From assembly GCF_007991275.1 (NCBI RefSeq), contig NZ_BJYA01000013.1, forward strand, positions 1-64,000: a stretch of 64,000 nt of DNA, read 5' to 3'. The stretch is from Alkalibacillus haloalkaliphilus. Lineage in GTDB: Bacteria; Bacillota; Bacilli; Bacillales; Alkalibacillaceae. Shown here piece by piece: positions 25,635 through 34,188 of the stretch; position 1 is the stretch's first letter, and the number at the start of each line of letters is the position of its first letter. Position numbers and translations under genes: made by a program. The notes beneath the pieces were generated by a model. That model worked only from the letters and a program-made list of their open reading frames with translations. It searched no databases and was not told where the DNA came from.

Positions 25635-26738
25635 TTAAATCAACTGCCAATCTTTCATAATCGGTTGATAACCATACGTTAACAACATTCGTTTCACTTC
25701 ATCAACTGAGCGTTCATCAGAGATTTCAAACTGACTTTGTGTGTTATCAGGTTCACTGTAACCACCGACGACAGTTGATGATGCTGCTGACATTTTCGTC
25801 GGACCGAGCGGTAAAATTTGCTCACGGAACTTTGGACTCTCCCTTGTCGAAACCGTAATGCCAGAATGCGGTTGAAAAATACGGTAGGCTAACATGGCTT
25901 GAACTAAGTTTTGATCGGTTACTTCTACTCTAGGTTGGAAGCTACCCGCATTCGGTTGAATTCTAGGAAAGGCTACTCCAACTTCAACGTCTAAATACTT
26001 CTGCTGTAAATATTGCGCATGTAACCCAGTAATATAGCTTTCACGACGCCAATCATTTAACCCTAACAGTGCTGCAATTGAAACAGCTCGCATACCCGCT
26101 TCACAACCGCGCTCAGGTGTGTCCAAGCGATACTTAAAGAAGCGTTTCGGTCCTTTTGTGTGTAACTCACGGTATATTTCCTCATCATAAACTTCTTGAT
26201 AAACCGTTAAATTATCTACACCACTCTCCACAATCTCTACGTACTGTTCTGTATCCATTGGCTGAATTTCTAACCCGACTGATGAAAAGTATTTCTTCAG
26301 CACTTTCATGCACTGTTTAAGATATTTCACAGACGAATGCATCATCGACTCACCAGAGAGGATGATAATATGTTCAACACCCATATCTGCAATGACTTTC
26401 GCCTCTTCTTCAAGCTCTGTCATCGTTAAAATTCGACGTGGGAAATCATTGTCGACACTGAAGCTACAATACTTACACGTATTAACACAGTAATCTGAAA
26501 CATAAAGTGGCAAGAAAATTTGCATCGTGTTACCAAAATGTTGAACCGTTAATTGATGTGCTTTTTGAGCCATTTCTTCTAAATAAGGTTCAGCTTTCGG
26601 TGACAACAAAGCAAAGTAATCCTCTTCATTAATTCGATCTTTTTGTAGCGCTCTTTCAACATCTTGGTGGGTGACATTTTCCATCATGTCTTCTAAAGGA
26701 AGTTGATTGACCTTCTCTAATACGTTATAAAAACTCAC
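25635..26738 (-). CDS. thiH: 2-iminoacetate synthase (radical SAM)
   Basis: ThiH cleaves tyrosine to give dehydroglycine (2-iminoacetate) and p-cresol, the glycine-derived part of the thiazole. The 367-residue protein has the radical-SAM cluster motif CVNTCKYCSF near residue 86, the downstream HIIILSGE strand and the ThiH C-terminal STRESPKFREQILPLGPTKM. The start is GTG after AAGGATGA. It lies between thiG and tenI. Many aerobic Bacillaceae use the oxidase ThiO here, so ThiH implies a low-oxygen or well-protected route. Confidence 0.94.
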   Translation of the reverse strand: MSFYNVLEKVNQLPLEDMMENVTHQDVERALQKDRINEEDYFALLSPKAEPYLEEMAQKAHQLTVQHFGNTMQIFLPLYVSDYCVNTCKYCSFSVDNDFPRRILTMTELEEEAKVIADMGVEHIIILSGESMMHSSVKYLKQCMKVLKKYFSSVGLEIQPMDTEQYVEIVESGVDNLTVYQEVYDEEIYRELHTKGPKRFFKYRLDTPERGCEAGMRAVSIAALLGLNDWRRESYITGLHAQYLQQKYLDVEVGVAFPRIQPNAGSFQPRVEVTDQNLVQAMLAYRIFQPHSGITVSTRESPKFREQILPLGPTKMSAASSTVVGGYSEPDNTQSQFEISDERSVDEVKRMLLTYGYQPIMKDWQLI

Positions 26739-26754
26739 GTTAAATCATCCTTTT

Positions 26755-27528
26755 TTATGAGTGTAGAAATCCTGTAAGCGGAGAAGAAGCATTCGCTTTC
26801 GTTAATGATGCTCCTAATCCAGAAATATATGCCGAGCGACCTGCTTGAACAGCTAAGTCAAAAGCTCTCGCCATCTCGACTGGGTCTTTTGCTGTTGCAA
26901 TCGCTGTATTAACTAATACAGCATCAGCCCCCATTTCCATTGCTTCTGCTGCTTCAGAAGGACGACCAATTCCAGCATCTACAACAATTGGCACGTTAAT
27001 CTCATCGATCATAATTTGAATCATTTCTTTCATTCGAATGCCACGATTTGATCCAATTGGTGAACCTAATGGCATAACTGTAGCAGCCCCAGCTTCTTCT
27101 AGTCGTTTAGCTGCCATTAAGTCAGGACTCATATACGGAAGCACGACAAAGCCTTCTTCAACTAATGCTTCTGTTGCTTTAATCGTCTCTTCATTATCAG
27201 GAAGCAAATATTTACTGTCTGAGATGACTTCGATTTTAATCCAATTACCCATTCCAGCTGCTTTAGCTAAATGAGCAATTCGAATCGCTTCTTCAGCTGA
27301 GCGAGCACCTGAAGTGTTTGGCATTAACGTCATATAGTCAGGAATATCGTTTAGGATATATTGATCTGACCCGCTTAAATCAACTCGACGTACCGCTACT
27401 GTAACGACCTCTGAACGCGATTGTTGTAATGCCTCTTTCATTTTGCTATGATCAGCAAACTTCCCTGTCCCAACAAACAACCGACTATTTAATTCTTTAC
27501 CTGCAATGACTAATGAATCTTGCATCAT
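26755..27528 (-). CDS. thiG: thiazole synthase
   Basis: ThiG builds the thiazole phosphate from deoxyxylulose phosphate, ThiS-thiocarboxylate and 2-iminoacetate. The ~257-residue barrel has [10 protein letters not shown] at the start, [22 protein letters not shown] with the Schiff-base Lys, [14 protein letters not shown] and [20 protein letters not shown]. The start is taken as the ATG after GGAGGA at 27528; ATGs at 27540 and 27525 are in frame. The gene is second in the operon after tenA. Confidence 0.94.
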   Translation of the reverse strand: MMQDSLVIAGKELNSRLFVGTGKFADHSKMKEALQQSRSEVVTVAVRRVDLSGSDQYILNDIPDYMTLMPNTSGARSAEEAIRIAHLAKAAGMGNWIKIEVISDSKYLLPDNEETIKATEALVEEGFVVLPYMSPDLMAAKRLEEAGAATVMPLGSPIGSNRGIRMKEMIQIMIDEINVPIVVDAGIGRPSEAAEAMEMGADAVLVNTAIATAKDPVEMARAFDLAVQAGRSAYISGLGASLTKANASSPLTGFLHS

Positions 27529-27578
27529 ACATTCCTCCATTCGTTAATACATCTTATTAAGCTAGGGCTACTAGAATC

Positions 27579-28262
27579 CTAAGATTTTAGTTTTTCAGCT
27601 TCTGCTGGCCATTTTTCTAAGTTGTACGCCATTTCCCAAAATGCTAATTCGTAATGGCAACTAATCGTGAAGTGTTCTTTCATACGTTCTCGATCCGCTT
27701 CTGTCACTTGTTCAGCAATGTCATCTAGACGATTAATTTGTTCTTCGACTAACTCTTTAAACCACTCGCCACCGTAAGCGTTAATCCACTCTTGATAAAT
27801 CGGCTCATCCGGTTGATAGTTTTTAAGTTTCTCGCCAATTTCTTGATAAATCCAATAGCAAGGTAAAATTGCTGCGATCACATCACCTAAATGACCTTGA
27901 TAAGATGCGTGATACAAGTGTGATGTGTATGCATATGCTGTAGGTGCTGGCTTGAAGTTCGCTTGTTCTTCTTCAGTAATATTTAGTCTTTCTGAAAAAT
28001 TACGATGAAGTTCTGACTCCGCTTCATAAGTCCCTTGAGCATGTGCTGCCATACGACTCGTTGTGTAAAAATCATCTGCTTTCGTCCCACCTAGTGATTG
28101 AATTCTAGCAAAGTGCGATAAGTAATAAGCATCTTGCATGACATAATAACGGAAACATTCAATCGGTAACGTCCCTTCTCCAATCCCTTTAATAAACGGG
28201 TGATTAAAGTTCGCCTCCCAAATGTGATTCGTTTCCTTTCTTAGTAACTCTGAAAATTTCAT
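27579..28262 (-). CDS. tenA: aminopyrimidine aminohydrolase / thiaminase II
   Basis: TenA hydrolyses aminopyrimidine breakdown products of thiamine so that the HMP unit can be salvaged. The 227-residue all-helical protein has the family features: FIKGIGEGTLPIECFRYY, the QDAYYLSHFARI helix, AAILPCYWIYQEIG with the catalytic Cys, and the C-terminal CHYELAFWEMAY with its Glu. The start is ATG after GGAGGG. It is the first gene behind the TPP riboswitch. Confidence 0.94.
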   Translation of the reverse strand: MKFSELLRKETNHIWEANFNHPFIKGIGEGTLPIECFRYYVMQDAYYLSHFARIQSLGGTKADDFYTTSRMAAHAQGTYEAESELHRNFSERLNITEEEQANFKPAPTAYAYTSHLYHASYQGHLGDVIAAILPCYWIYQEIGEKLKNYQPDEPIYQEWINAYGGEWFKELVEEQINRLDDIAEQVTEADRERMKEHFTISCHYELAFWEMAYNLEKWPAEAEKLKS

Positions 28263-28325
28263 ACCAATCCCTCCAAGATCATTTTTTATTTAAATTTGGA
28301 AAACTTCGAGTGCATCATTTTCCAA

Positions 28326-28366
28326 ATAAAAAACCACTTTCTTATACCAGACATAAGAAAGTGGTT
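28326..28366 (-). terminator. terminator of the TPP riboswitch
   Basis: A perfect 14-bp stem (28332-28345 with 28353-28366) is followed on the minus strand by TTTTTATTT. It stands between the TPP aptamer and tenA and is the expression platform. Confidence 0.9.
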
Positions 28367-28408
28367 GACTTGGAGAAATATGGATAAGAATTATAATCCA
28401 AAAATCCG

Positions 28409-28503
28409 AGCAACTACACTTCCCTACGCTGGTATAAACCAGATCAGGTTCAAAGGGTCGGAATTACTCCTCTCAGCCATAGAAAATGGCACCCCTAGCT
28501 TTG
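28409..28503 (-). promoter_or_regulatory. TPP riboswitch (THI element)
   Basis: Read on the minus strand the conserved blocks are AGGGGTGCC, GGCTGAGAGG, ACCCTTTGAACCTGATCTGG and CCAGCGTAGGGAAGT. It precedes tenA and the whole thiamine operon, so TPP should shut off the eight genes through the downstream terminator. Confidence 0.97.
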
Positions 28504-28621
28504 TTACTTTATAAATATTTGCTTGTTAAATTCATATTAACAAATTTCTGACATTATGTTAACCATTTTTTAACACTATGATACTATTAATTTAGAACTT
28601 TCGATAAAGGAGCTTATTAAA

Positions 28622-29062
28622 GTGAACCACACTAATAACCACGACGCGGACCAATCCGTCGTCGTCCTTCTCCGTCAAGACGATGAATTTATTTTAATTA
28701 ATCAATACCGAAAACCAATTGACTCATATATCATTCAATTACCAGGTGGCGGTGTTGAACAAGGTGAACAATTAGAAAATGCAGCTAGAAGAGAGTTACT
28801 CGAAGAAACGGGATACCAATGTGGAGAGCTTGATTACTTAGGTATGATGCACGCTGCTCCATGGATCGAAAATGAAATGACACATGTCTTTTATTCTAAA
28901 AAAATTTTAGGTCGAGTTGCTCAACAACTTGAATCACACGAGACGATTGAAGTCATAACCATGCCTGTTGAGCGATGTATACGACAAATTAAAGGTTCAA
29001 AAATAACCGATCCAGAGGTGTGCTATGCTGTCCTGCAATTAAAACTTCAAGAGCGTATATAA
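28622..29062 (+). CDS. Nudix hydrolase, ADP-ribose pyrophosphatase-like
   Basis: A 146-residue protein with an uninterrupted Nudix box (GGGVEQGEQLENAA then RRELLEETGYQ). The preceding INQYRKPIDSYIIQLPGG is characteristic of ADP-ribose/ADP-sugar pyrophosphatases. The start is GTG nine bases after AAAGGAG. The DUF4181-like gene begins 11 bases after its stop, so the two are one unit. Confidence 0.85.
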   Translation: MNHTNNHDADQSVVVLLRQDDEFILINQYRKPIDSYIIQLPGGGVEQGEQLENAARRELLEETGYQCGELDYLGMMHAAPWIENEMTHVFYSKKILGRVAQQLESHETIEVITMPVERCIRQIKGSKITDPEVCYAVLQLKLQERI

Positions 29063-29073
29063 GGAGGAACATT

Positions 29074-29508
29074 ATGAGCGTTATGACCTGGCTTATCATT
29101 TTTGCCATTGGGTTAAGCTTCATCATCATTTTACAAGGAACAAACATTTTATTAAGAAAAGCATTTAATGTAGATAAAGTAAAGACGGGGTTTCTTAAAC
29201 CATATAAAATAAATGACCAGCATTTAAAGATTAATTTGATTGTTAGGTTTGGTGGTGGTTTTTTATCTTTAATCATCTTTTTTTATGTTACTAGTCAACC
29301 TAATCTATCGAATTACATAGCCTTTGCTTTCATGTTATCTTGGGTAGTTGCAGAGCATTTAGTTAATGCATTTTATGAGTGGAAAGATTCTTCGACACCA
29401 CGCCGTGCATTTGTAAGTCTGGGTGAAAGTTTTGCCCTAACAATGCTAGTCGTAATCGTTATATACTTTGATTTATTTGGACTACTTGAACTATATATAA
29501 ATACATAA
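29074..29508 (+). CDS. DUF4181-like four-helix membrane protein
   Basis: A 144-residue protein with four hydrophobic helices. The first helix is followed by LLRKAFNVDKVKTGF, and the arrangement resembles Bacillus DUF4181 proteins. A related architecture recurs in this window at 49974-50342. The start is the ATG seven bases after AGGAGG, 18 codons inside the frame. It is the second gene of a unit with the Nudix gene. The function is unknown. Confidence 0.65.
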   Translation: MSVMTWLIIFAIGLSFIIILQGTNILLRKAFNVDKVKTGFLKPYKINDQHLKINLIVRFGGGFLSLIIFFYVTSQPNLSNYIAFAFMLSWVVAEHLVNAFYEWKDSSTPRRAFVSLGESFALTMLVVIVIYFDLFGLLELYINT

Positions 29509-29537
29509 AGGTTAGGAGGAAAAATCCTAACCTTTTT
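29507..29537. terminator. bidirectional terminator
   Basis: A perfect 11-bp stem (29507-29517 with 29525-29535) overlaps the DUF4181-like stop and abuts the stop of the convergent GNAT gene. Confidence 0.82.
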
Positions 29538-30000
29538 AAAGTGCTAGACTCATTACCCACTGTTCGCCAACCGGGCCATCAACTCTTCTCCCAGTATCAT
29601 AATAGCCGACATTGAAGTATAACTTTTGTGCGGCTATGTTTTGATGGTTCACTGCTAGTACAATTTCGTTACAATTAGGGAATTCGTTATGTACAAAATC
29701 CTTTATTAATAACATCGCTTGTTTAGCATACCCTTTCTCTTGTTCTTTCTCATCTATAGATAACGATGATAAGAGTAAGGCGTTTGGGTTATCTGTAAAA
29801 GTTTTCACCCGTTCTGTGTTATTTAACAAAAAGAAGCCAATTGGACGGTCCTTTGCGACGATCACGACTCGATGCTGTCCTTCACTAACCTCCGTTAATT
29901 GGTGTGGAAGCGTTGTAAATTTGGCTTGATCTTCGGGTAGATTAATCTCATTTAAAGCTTGTAAATGTTCCTCTGAGTAATGCTCTAAGTTGATCATCAT
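29536..30000 (-). CDS. GNAT family N-acetyltransferase
   Basis: A 154-residue acetyltransferase. RPIGFFLL, LLLSSLSIDEKEQEKGYAKQ (acetyl-CoA loop Q/RxxGxA) and NHQNIAAQKLYFNVGY are the normal GNAT strands and helices. The domain is complete. The start is ATG after GGAGGAAA. It follows the phosphotransferase gene by 25 bases and is probably co-transcribed. The acceptor is unknown. Confidence 0.85.
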   Translation of the reverse strand: MMINLEHYSEEHLQALNEINLPEDQAKFTTLPHQLTEVSEGQHRVVIVAKDRPIGFFLLNNTERVKTFTDNPNALLLSSLSIDEKEQEKGYAKQAMLLIKDFVHNEFPNCNEIVLAVNHQNIAAQKLYFNVGYYDTGRRVDGPVGEQWVMSLAL

Positions 30001-30025
30001 GACTTTCCTCCACTCACCTTCCTAA

Positions 30026-30937
30026 TTACATACGAAGTTCTGATTCAATATAACTTAAATATCTTCCTATTCTCTCATTTGGTTGATTTCGAAGTGGCTC
30101 AATATCTTGACGAACTGGAATTTTGCCGGCCATATAAAATATTCTTAAAGCAGTTCCTATTCGAATGACTTGCTCATCAAAGTGATCACCATAACCTTCT
30201 ATAAAAGCTGGCCAAAATTGTTCATGTTGTTTTTCAGCCATTAAGTGCAGTCTGATAACACCTAAATCAATACTTCTATGCCCAAATCCACACTCATCAA
30301 AATCGAGACAATACCAATGCTTTGAAGAAGCAATAATGTTACCAAAATGTAAATCAGCATGGATAAGGCTTTCGTCACGACTACACTTTTTAAAATCCTC
30401 TTCTAATACTCTAGCAATTACTTCACAACGATCCTTATTTTCAGCTGACAGTAGTCCAAAGTTTAACAACCGTTTGAGTGGTTGATGATTGAGTAAGTCA
30501 GAATTATATATAGGCCTGTCGAATCCAGTCCAACCTAATTCTTTTGACTTTACAATTTCATCTGAAGTTTTATGTAATTGAGCCATTAACCCCCCTAACC
30601 TTTGATAATCTGACTCAGTCGGACTGGCAATAAAATCTCCAGGAATATGTTCAAATAAAACATAAAAAGTTTGTGAGACAGAAGTAATCATCTCACTGTT
30701 TTTATTCGTAATGACTTTAGGAACATTTAAATATTTTTTCAACTCTTGCATCCAAGTTATTTCTGATTGGATTTGCTTCCATGAACATTGATCTCGTCTA
30801 TATTTTCTTAAAACAAACTTTTGGTCAGAAGTGTTAATAAGGTATGTTTCATTTTCGCCCTTATGCATTAAGCCATAACTTGATCGTTCATTCCAATTGT
30901 ACACACATTTTAAGTAATTCCATTCTTCCATTTTCAT
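30026..30937 (-). CDS. APH-family phosphotransferase (homoserine kinase/aminoglycoside kinase fold)
   Basis: A 303-residue kinase-like protein. It has the N-lobe strands TYLINTSDQKFVLRKYR with the ATP Lys, hinge FYVLFEHIPGD, the catalytic loop LIHADLHFGN (HxDxxxxN) and the metal-binding CLDFDECGFG. All catalytic residues are present. The start is ATG with a weak GGTGAT site. It lies upstream of the GNAT gene. The substrate is unknown, and the fold also covers choline and homoserine kinases, so resistance is not implied. Confidence 0.82.
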   Translation of the reverse strand: MKMEEWNYLKCVYNWNERSSYGLMHKGENETYLINTSDQKFVLRKYRRDQCSWKQIQSEITWMQELKKYLNVPKVITNKNSEMITSVSQTFYVLFEHIPGDFIASPTESDYQRLGGLMAQLHKTSDEIVKSKELGWTGFDRPIYNSDLLNHQPLKRLLNFGLLSAENKDRCEVIARVLEEDFKKCSRDESLIHADLHFGNIIASSKHWYCLDFDECGFGHRSIDLGVIRLHLMAEKQHEQFWPAFIEGYGDHFDEQVIRIGTALRIFYMAGKIPVRQDIEPLRNQPNERIGRYLSYIESELRM

Positions 30938-30978
30938 AAAACTATCACCATCTAATTCATTTTACCATAAAATGATAA

Positions 30979-31003
30979 AAGCCCGGGATTCTCCCGAGCT
31001 TTA
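30979..31003 (-). terminator. terminator after selO
   Basis: An 11-bp GC-rich stem (30979-30989 with 30993-31003, one G-T pair) stands six bases beyond the selO stop. The trailing tract is TTTATCATTTT. Confidence 0.8.
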
Positions 31004-31008
31004 CTACG

Positions 31009-32466
31009 TTATGTCCCGCAAAATGTTCTATAATCATCATCAGATTCTGGTGGCAACTTTGTATATTCTTCTTGGTCTGGTGTGTAAGCATAAGGTTTAG
31101 AGAGCACTCGTAGAAGGTTTTCCATCACCGTTAGATCACCGTCATTTTCTGCAGCTTCTAGTGCTTCTTCAACCCGGTGATTTCGTGGGATGATTGATGG
31201 ATTAGATTGCTTCATCAATTTCTTAGACTGCTCTTCTGATTCATCTTGTCGACCTAAACGCTCTTGCCATTTTTCATACCAGTTCGTAAACCCTTCTGAC
31301 TCGAATAGATCCATTCCTTCAAGCTCCCCTAGTGTTAATGAGCGAAACGTGTTCGTAAAATCAGCCTCATGATCTTTCATTAACGTTAACAATTCATCGA
31401 TTAACGTCTCATCCTCTTCTTCAACGTTGAACAGACCTAACTTCGAACGCATGCCTTCCATCCAATGCTCTTTATAAAGTTCTATAAATTGATAAACTGT
31501 CTTCTCAGCAACTTCGACCATTGATTCAGGATCATCACTCATAATAGGAAGTAAACTCTCTGCTAACCTCGCTAAGTTCCACATCGCAATCCTTGGCTGG
31601 TTACCATATTTATAACGACCCTGTTCATCAATTGAACTAAATACTGTCTCAAGGTCATAAGCATTCATAAAAGCACACGGCCCATAATCAATCGTCTCAC
31701 CACTAATCGTCATATTATCGGTATTCATGACACCGTGGATAAAACCGACTAGTTGCCAATCGCTTATGACTTTTGCTTGTCTTTTCACCACTTCTTCTAA
31801 CAAATATAAATAACGATTTTCAACATCTTCATAACCTGTGAAGTGTCGCTCCAACGCATAGTCAGCTAACTCCTTTAGATCCTCTTCTGTTCCCCACTGA
31901 CGGGCATACTGGAACGTTCCGACACGAAGGTGACTTTCTGATACACGTGTTAAAATTGCACCAGGATATATAGTTTCACGTTGAACTGGTTCGCCTGTTA
32001 CAACGACTGCAAGACTGCGGTTTGAGGCAATCCCTAGTGCATGCAACGCTTCACTCATAATATACTCTCTTAACATCGGCCCTAAAGCCGCTCTCCCATC
32101 ACCTCTTCTTGAATACGGTGTTGGTCCAGCCCCTTTTAATTGAATATCATATCGCTTACCGTCAGGGGTTACTTGTTCACCTAACAAATGGGCACGTCCA
32201 TCACCTAACATGGTAAAATGTCCAAATTGGTGTCCTGCATATGCTTGTGCGATTGGCTTGGAACCTTCTGGTATTTTGTTTCCAGAAAAGATTGCAACAC
32301 CCTCTTCTGACTGCAAAGCTTGAGGGTCAAGCCCTAAAGATTTCGCTAAACCTCCATTTAGAAACACTAATTGAGGTGAATCCACTGGGGTTGGTTCGTC
32401 TTGGCTGTAAAATATATTTGGTAGCTCAGTGTAGCTATTCTCTAACTTCCATCCTAAATTCGTCAT
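31009..32466 (-). CDS. selO: SelO-family protein adenylyltransferase (YdiU/UPF0061)
   Basis: A 485-residue pseudokinase-fold enzyme that transfers AMP from ATP to protein Ser/Thr/Tyr residues. Signature stretches are [58 protein letters not shown] and the [13 protein letters not shown] plus [13 protein letters not shown] catalytic region. The C-terminus is YRTFCGT, a cysteine end typical of the family. Start at the ATG after TAGGGAT, 11 codons inside the frame. It is monocistronic and divergent from the sda region. Confidence 0.93.
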   Translation of the reverse strand: MTNLGWKLENSYTELPNIFYSQDEPTPVDSPQLVFLNGGLAKSLGLDPQALQSEEGVAIFSGNKIPEGSKPIAQAYAGHQFGHFTMLGDGRAHLLGEQVTPDGKRYDIQLKGAGPTPYSRRGDGRAALGPMLREYIMSEALHALGIASNRSLAVVVTGEPVQRETIYPGAILTRVSESHLRVGTFQYARQWGTEEDLKELADYALERHFTGYEDVENRYLYLLEEVVKRQAKVISDWQLVGFIHGVMNTDNMTISGETIDYGPCAFMNAYDLETVFSSIDEQGRYKYGNQPRIAMWNLARLAESLLPIMSDDPESMVEVAEKTVYQFIELYKEHWMEGMRSKLGLFNVEEEDETLIDELLTLMKDHEADFTNTFRSLTLGELEGMDLFESEGFTNWYEKWQERLGRQDESEEQSKKLMKQSNPSIIPRNHRVEEALEAAENDGDLTVMENLLRVLSKPYAYTPDQEEYTKLPPESDDDYRTFCGT

Positions 32467-32543
32467 CTTATCCCTACTTTTTCTTTTATTACTTCCCATA
32501 TAAACACACTGTCACTTTTATTGTCTACTCGAGGAGGTCGATT

Positions 32544-32582
32544 ATGTACAAGGACGTTATAGAGAACATTTTGACTAACTAA
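32544..32582 (+). CDS. 12-codon micro-ORF with strong ribosome binding site
   Basis: ATG at 32544 follows GAGGAGGT by an ideal distance and encodes MYKDVIENILTN before TAA. It lies between the divergent selO gene and sda. A small peptide, a leader, or the start of a lost gene are all possible. No family was recognised. Confidence 0.35.
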   Translation: MYKDVIENILTN

Positions 32583-32643
32583 TGTCGATTTTTGAACTTT
32601 TTTCTTTACAATGTGTTAACAATTATAAAAAAATATAAAAAGA

Positions 32644-32699
32644 TTGGACAAACCCCTAGAATTTTTATATACATTGTGTATACTAGAGTTTGTGGAAAA
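32644..32699 (+). promoter_or_regulatory. sda promoter candidate with DnaA-box-like site
   Basis: TTGGAC (32644-32649) and TATATA (32667-32672) are 17 bases apart. TGTGGAAAA at 32691-32699 matches the DnaA box complement TGTGGATAA at eight of nine positions, just downstream of the expected start. In B. subtilis sda is a DnaA target; the same control here is inference. Confidence 0.45.
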
Positions 32700-32778
32700 A
32701 AATTCATACAAATTAGGTTTAAACATTACATATATGGGTATATGTTTTGTAGTAGTAAAGAGCTAGGGGGAGAAACCA

Positions 32779-32925
32779 TTGGCTAACTTAGATGATTCAA
32801 CATTAATTAACGCTTATCATGAAGCGGTTGAGATCAACTTATCTAAAGATTTTATTAACTTACTAGAAAAAGAAATTACTTTCAGGGGCTTTAACCTCGA
32901 AGACATAAATCCGAATCAGCACTAA
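32779..32925 (+). CDS. sda: Sda, sporulation histidine kinase inhibitor
   Basis: A 48-residue protein starting at TTG, six bases after GGGGGAG. Its core STLINAYHEAVEINLSKDFI and NLLEKEI matches the helical hairpin of Sda (pattern LL.SY..A...NL..DFI.LIE.EI). Sda binds the phosphorelay kinase KinA and blocks Spo0F phosphorylation when replication is disturbed or started too recently. The C-terminal tail FNLEDINPNQH is slightly longer than the usual end. It has its own promoter and a strong terminator. It is too short and uses a rare start, so it is easily missed. Confidence 0.9.
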   Translation: MANLDDSTLINAYHEAVEINLSKDFINLLEKEITFRGFNLEDINPNQH

Positions 32926-32932
32926 CCGCAAG

Positions 32933-32964
32933 AAGACTTGGCAGCGGAGCCAAGTCTTTTTTTC
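32933..32964 (+). terminator. terminator after sda
   Basis: A stem of at least nine pairs, AGACTTGGC with its complement (32934-32942, 32949-32957), and an AGCGGA loop end in a run of seven T residues. Confidence 0.92.
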
Positions 32965-33142
32965 TCCAAAATAAAAGGAGCTTGGTTTTTCCAAGACTCC
33001 CCGTTCAATCACTATTTTATTGAATCCCAATGCTTCACTTTAAAGTCTGAACTTGCTCAATTATTGTAAAAAAAAGTTTGAACGATGAAATAAACGGGTA
33101 CTTAATAAATATAAATTCAGCTGTATTCCCCTTTTTTCCCTT

Positions 33143-33188
33143 AAAATAAAGTGGGAATCGTTCTCTTGTATGAACGATTCCCACTTTA
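33143..33188 (-). terminator. terminator after AraC-family gene
   Basis: A perfect 17-bp stem (33147-33163 with 33172-33188) stands six bases past the stop of the AraC-type gene and is followed on the minus strand by TTTATTTTAA. Confidence 0.88.
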
Positions 33189-33194
33189 TTTATG

Positions 33195-34067
33195 CTATGA
33201 TTTTTTTACTGGGATCCATATCTCGCTCTTAAAATTTGGCGAAGATAAATCCATTTCTTCATTCCATAAGATCTCTGGTCCTTCTACCTGTTCATAACTT
33301 GATGATGGAAACCACTCTGAATATATTCTTCCCCAAACATCCTGAAGGGTTTCTGGAAAAGGACCTTCAACATTAAACACAGCCCAACTTGATTTTGGGA
33401 CAGCTAATTCTGATAATGAACCTGTTGAACCCTCTGTAGTTGCAACCCCTACGTAATGATCAAGTTCACCCTTCTCTTCCATTCTCCCTTCAGAAAAATT
33501 AGCAGAAGCACTAATTAAACCTCTAGGTTCAATGTTAGACAGGTCTTTAAGTTTCTTTATCATTTCATCGTCTAAGCTTTCCCACATAGAAGCAATCTCT
33601 GGATTAACTCCTTCAAAAATAATTGGAACTCTCTTTTTTAAGCCAACAATACTAAACGCTTCTTTCTCAACAATTTTGTATTCCATCTCATTTCCTCCTA
33701 CTATTGATAATTGAAGAGTCATTGGTGGGTAAGATTTTAGTGAACTCCCATCTTCCTTAGCTTCTGATGGCGTAATTCCATGAAGCTTCTGGAAAGCTCT
33801 AGCAAACGAATCCGATGAGTTATATCCATACTTTAAGGCAATATCTATAACACGTAATTCAGTATTAGTTAATTCAAATGCCGCCAAACTTAATCGTCGA
33901 CGTCGAACATATTCAGATAACGGAATGCCTGATAGAGAAGAAAACATTTTCTTAAAATGATACTCTGAACAAAGTGTAATACGCTCCAACTCTGAAAAGT
34001 TAATATCCTCTTTGAGATGACTGTCGACATACTTAATACCTTCATTCATTCTATTTATAAAATCCAC
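33195..34067 (-). CDS. AraC-family regulator with GyrI-like effector domain
   Basis: A 290-residue regulator. The N-terminal ~105 residues hold two helix-turn-helix motifs of AraC/XylS type ([15 protein letters not shown] and [18 protein letters not shown] then [11 protein letters not shown]). Residues ~125-290 form a GyrI/SOUL-like ligand-binding domain ([11 protein letters not shown] ... [11 protein letters not shown] ... EIWIPVKK), the Rob/BmrR type that senses hydrophobic cations or drugs. The start is GTG six bases after AGGAGGG, five codons inside the frame. It is monocistronic; targets and ligand are unknown. Confidence 0.9.
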   Translation of the reverse strand: MDFINRMNEGIKYVDSHLKEDINFSELERITLCSEYHFKKMFSSLSGIPLSEYVRRRRLSLAAFELTNTELRVIDIALKYGYNSSDSFARAFQKLHGITPSEAKEDGSSLKSYPPMTLQLSIVGGNEMEYKIVEKEAFSIVGLKKRVPIIFEGVNPEIASMWESLDDEMIKKLKDLSNIEPRGLISASANFSEGRMEEKGELDHYVGVATTEGSTGSLSELAVPKSSWAVFNVEGPFPETLQDVWGRIYSEWFPSSSYEQVEGPEILWNEEMDLSSPNFKSEIWIPVKKS

Positions 34068-34149
34068 ACAATCCCTCCTCAACTAATACGATAACAGGAG
34101 TTGAAATAGTAAACCCGACAATCTTTGGTCATTTATTGTCGTTAAAGGT

Positions 34150-34188
34150 CCTAAAATAAGGAGAGCCAGTATTCTGCTCTCCTTATTT
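34150..34188 (-). terminator. terminator after macrolide phosphotransferase-like gene
   Basis: A 13-bp perfect stem (34154-34166 with 34176-34188) overlaps the stop codon and ends in TTTTAG on the minus strand. Confidence 0.85.

Noticed and set aside
32592-32786. 64-codon plus-strand frame upstream of sda
   Set aside because: No ribosome binding site, and it crosses the promoter and the sda start; the composition is that of AT-rich non-coding DNA.
32960-33140. Transposase remnant between sda and the AraC gene
   Set aside because: A minus-strand VKHWDSIK-stop tail and short hairpins are present, but they are too short to link to any insertion sequence.
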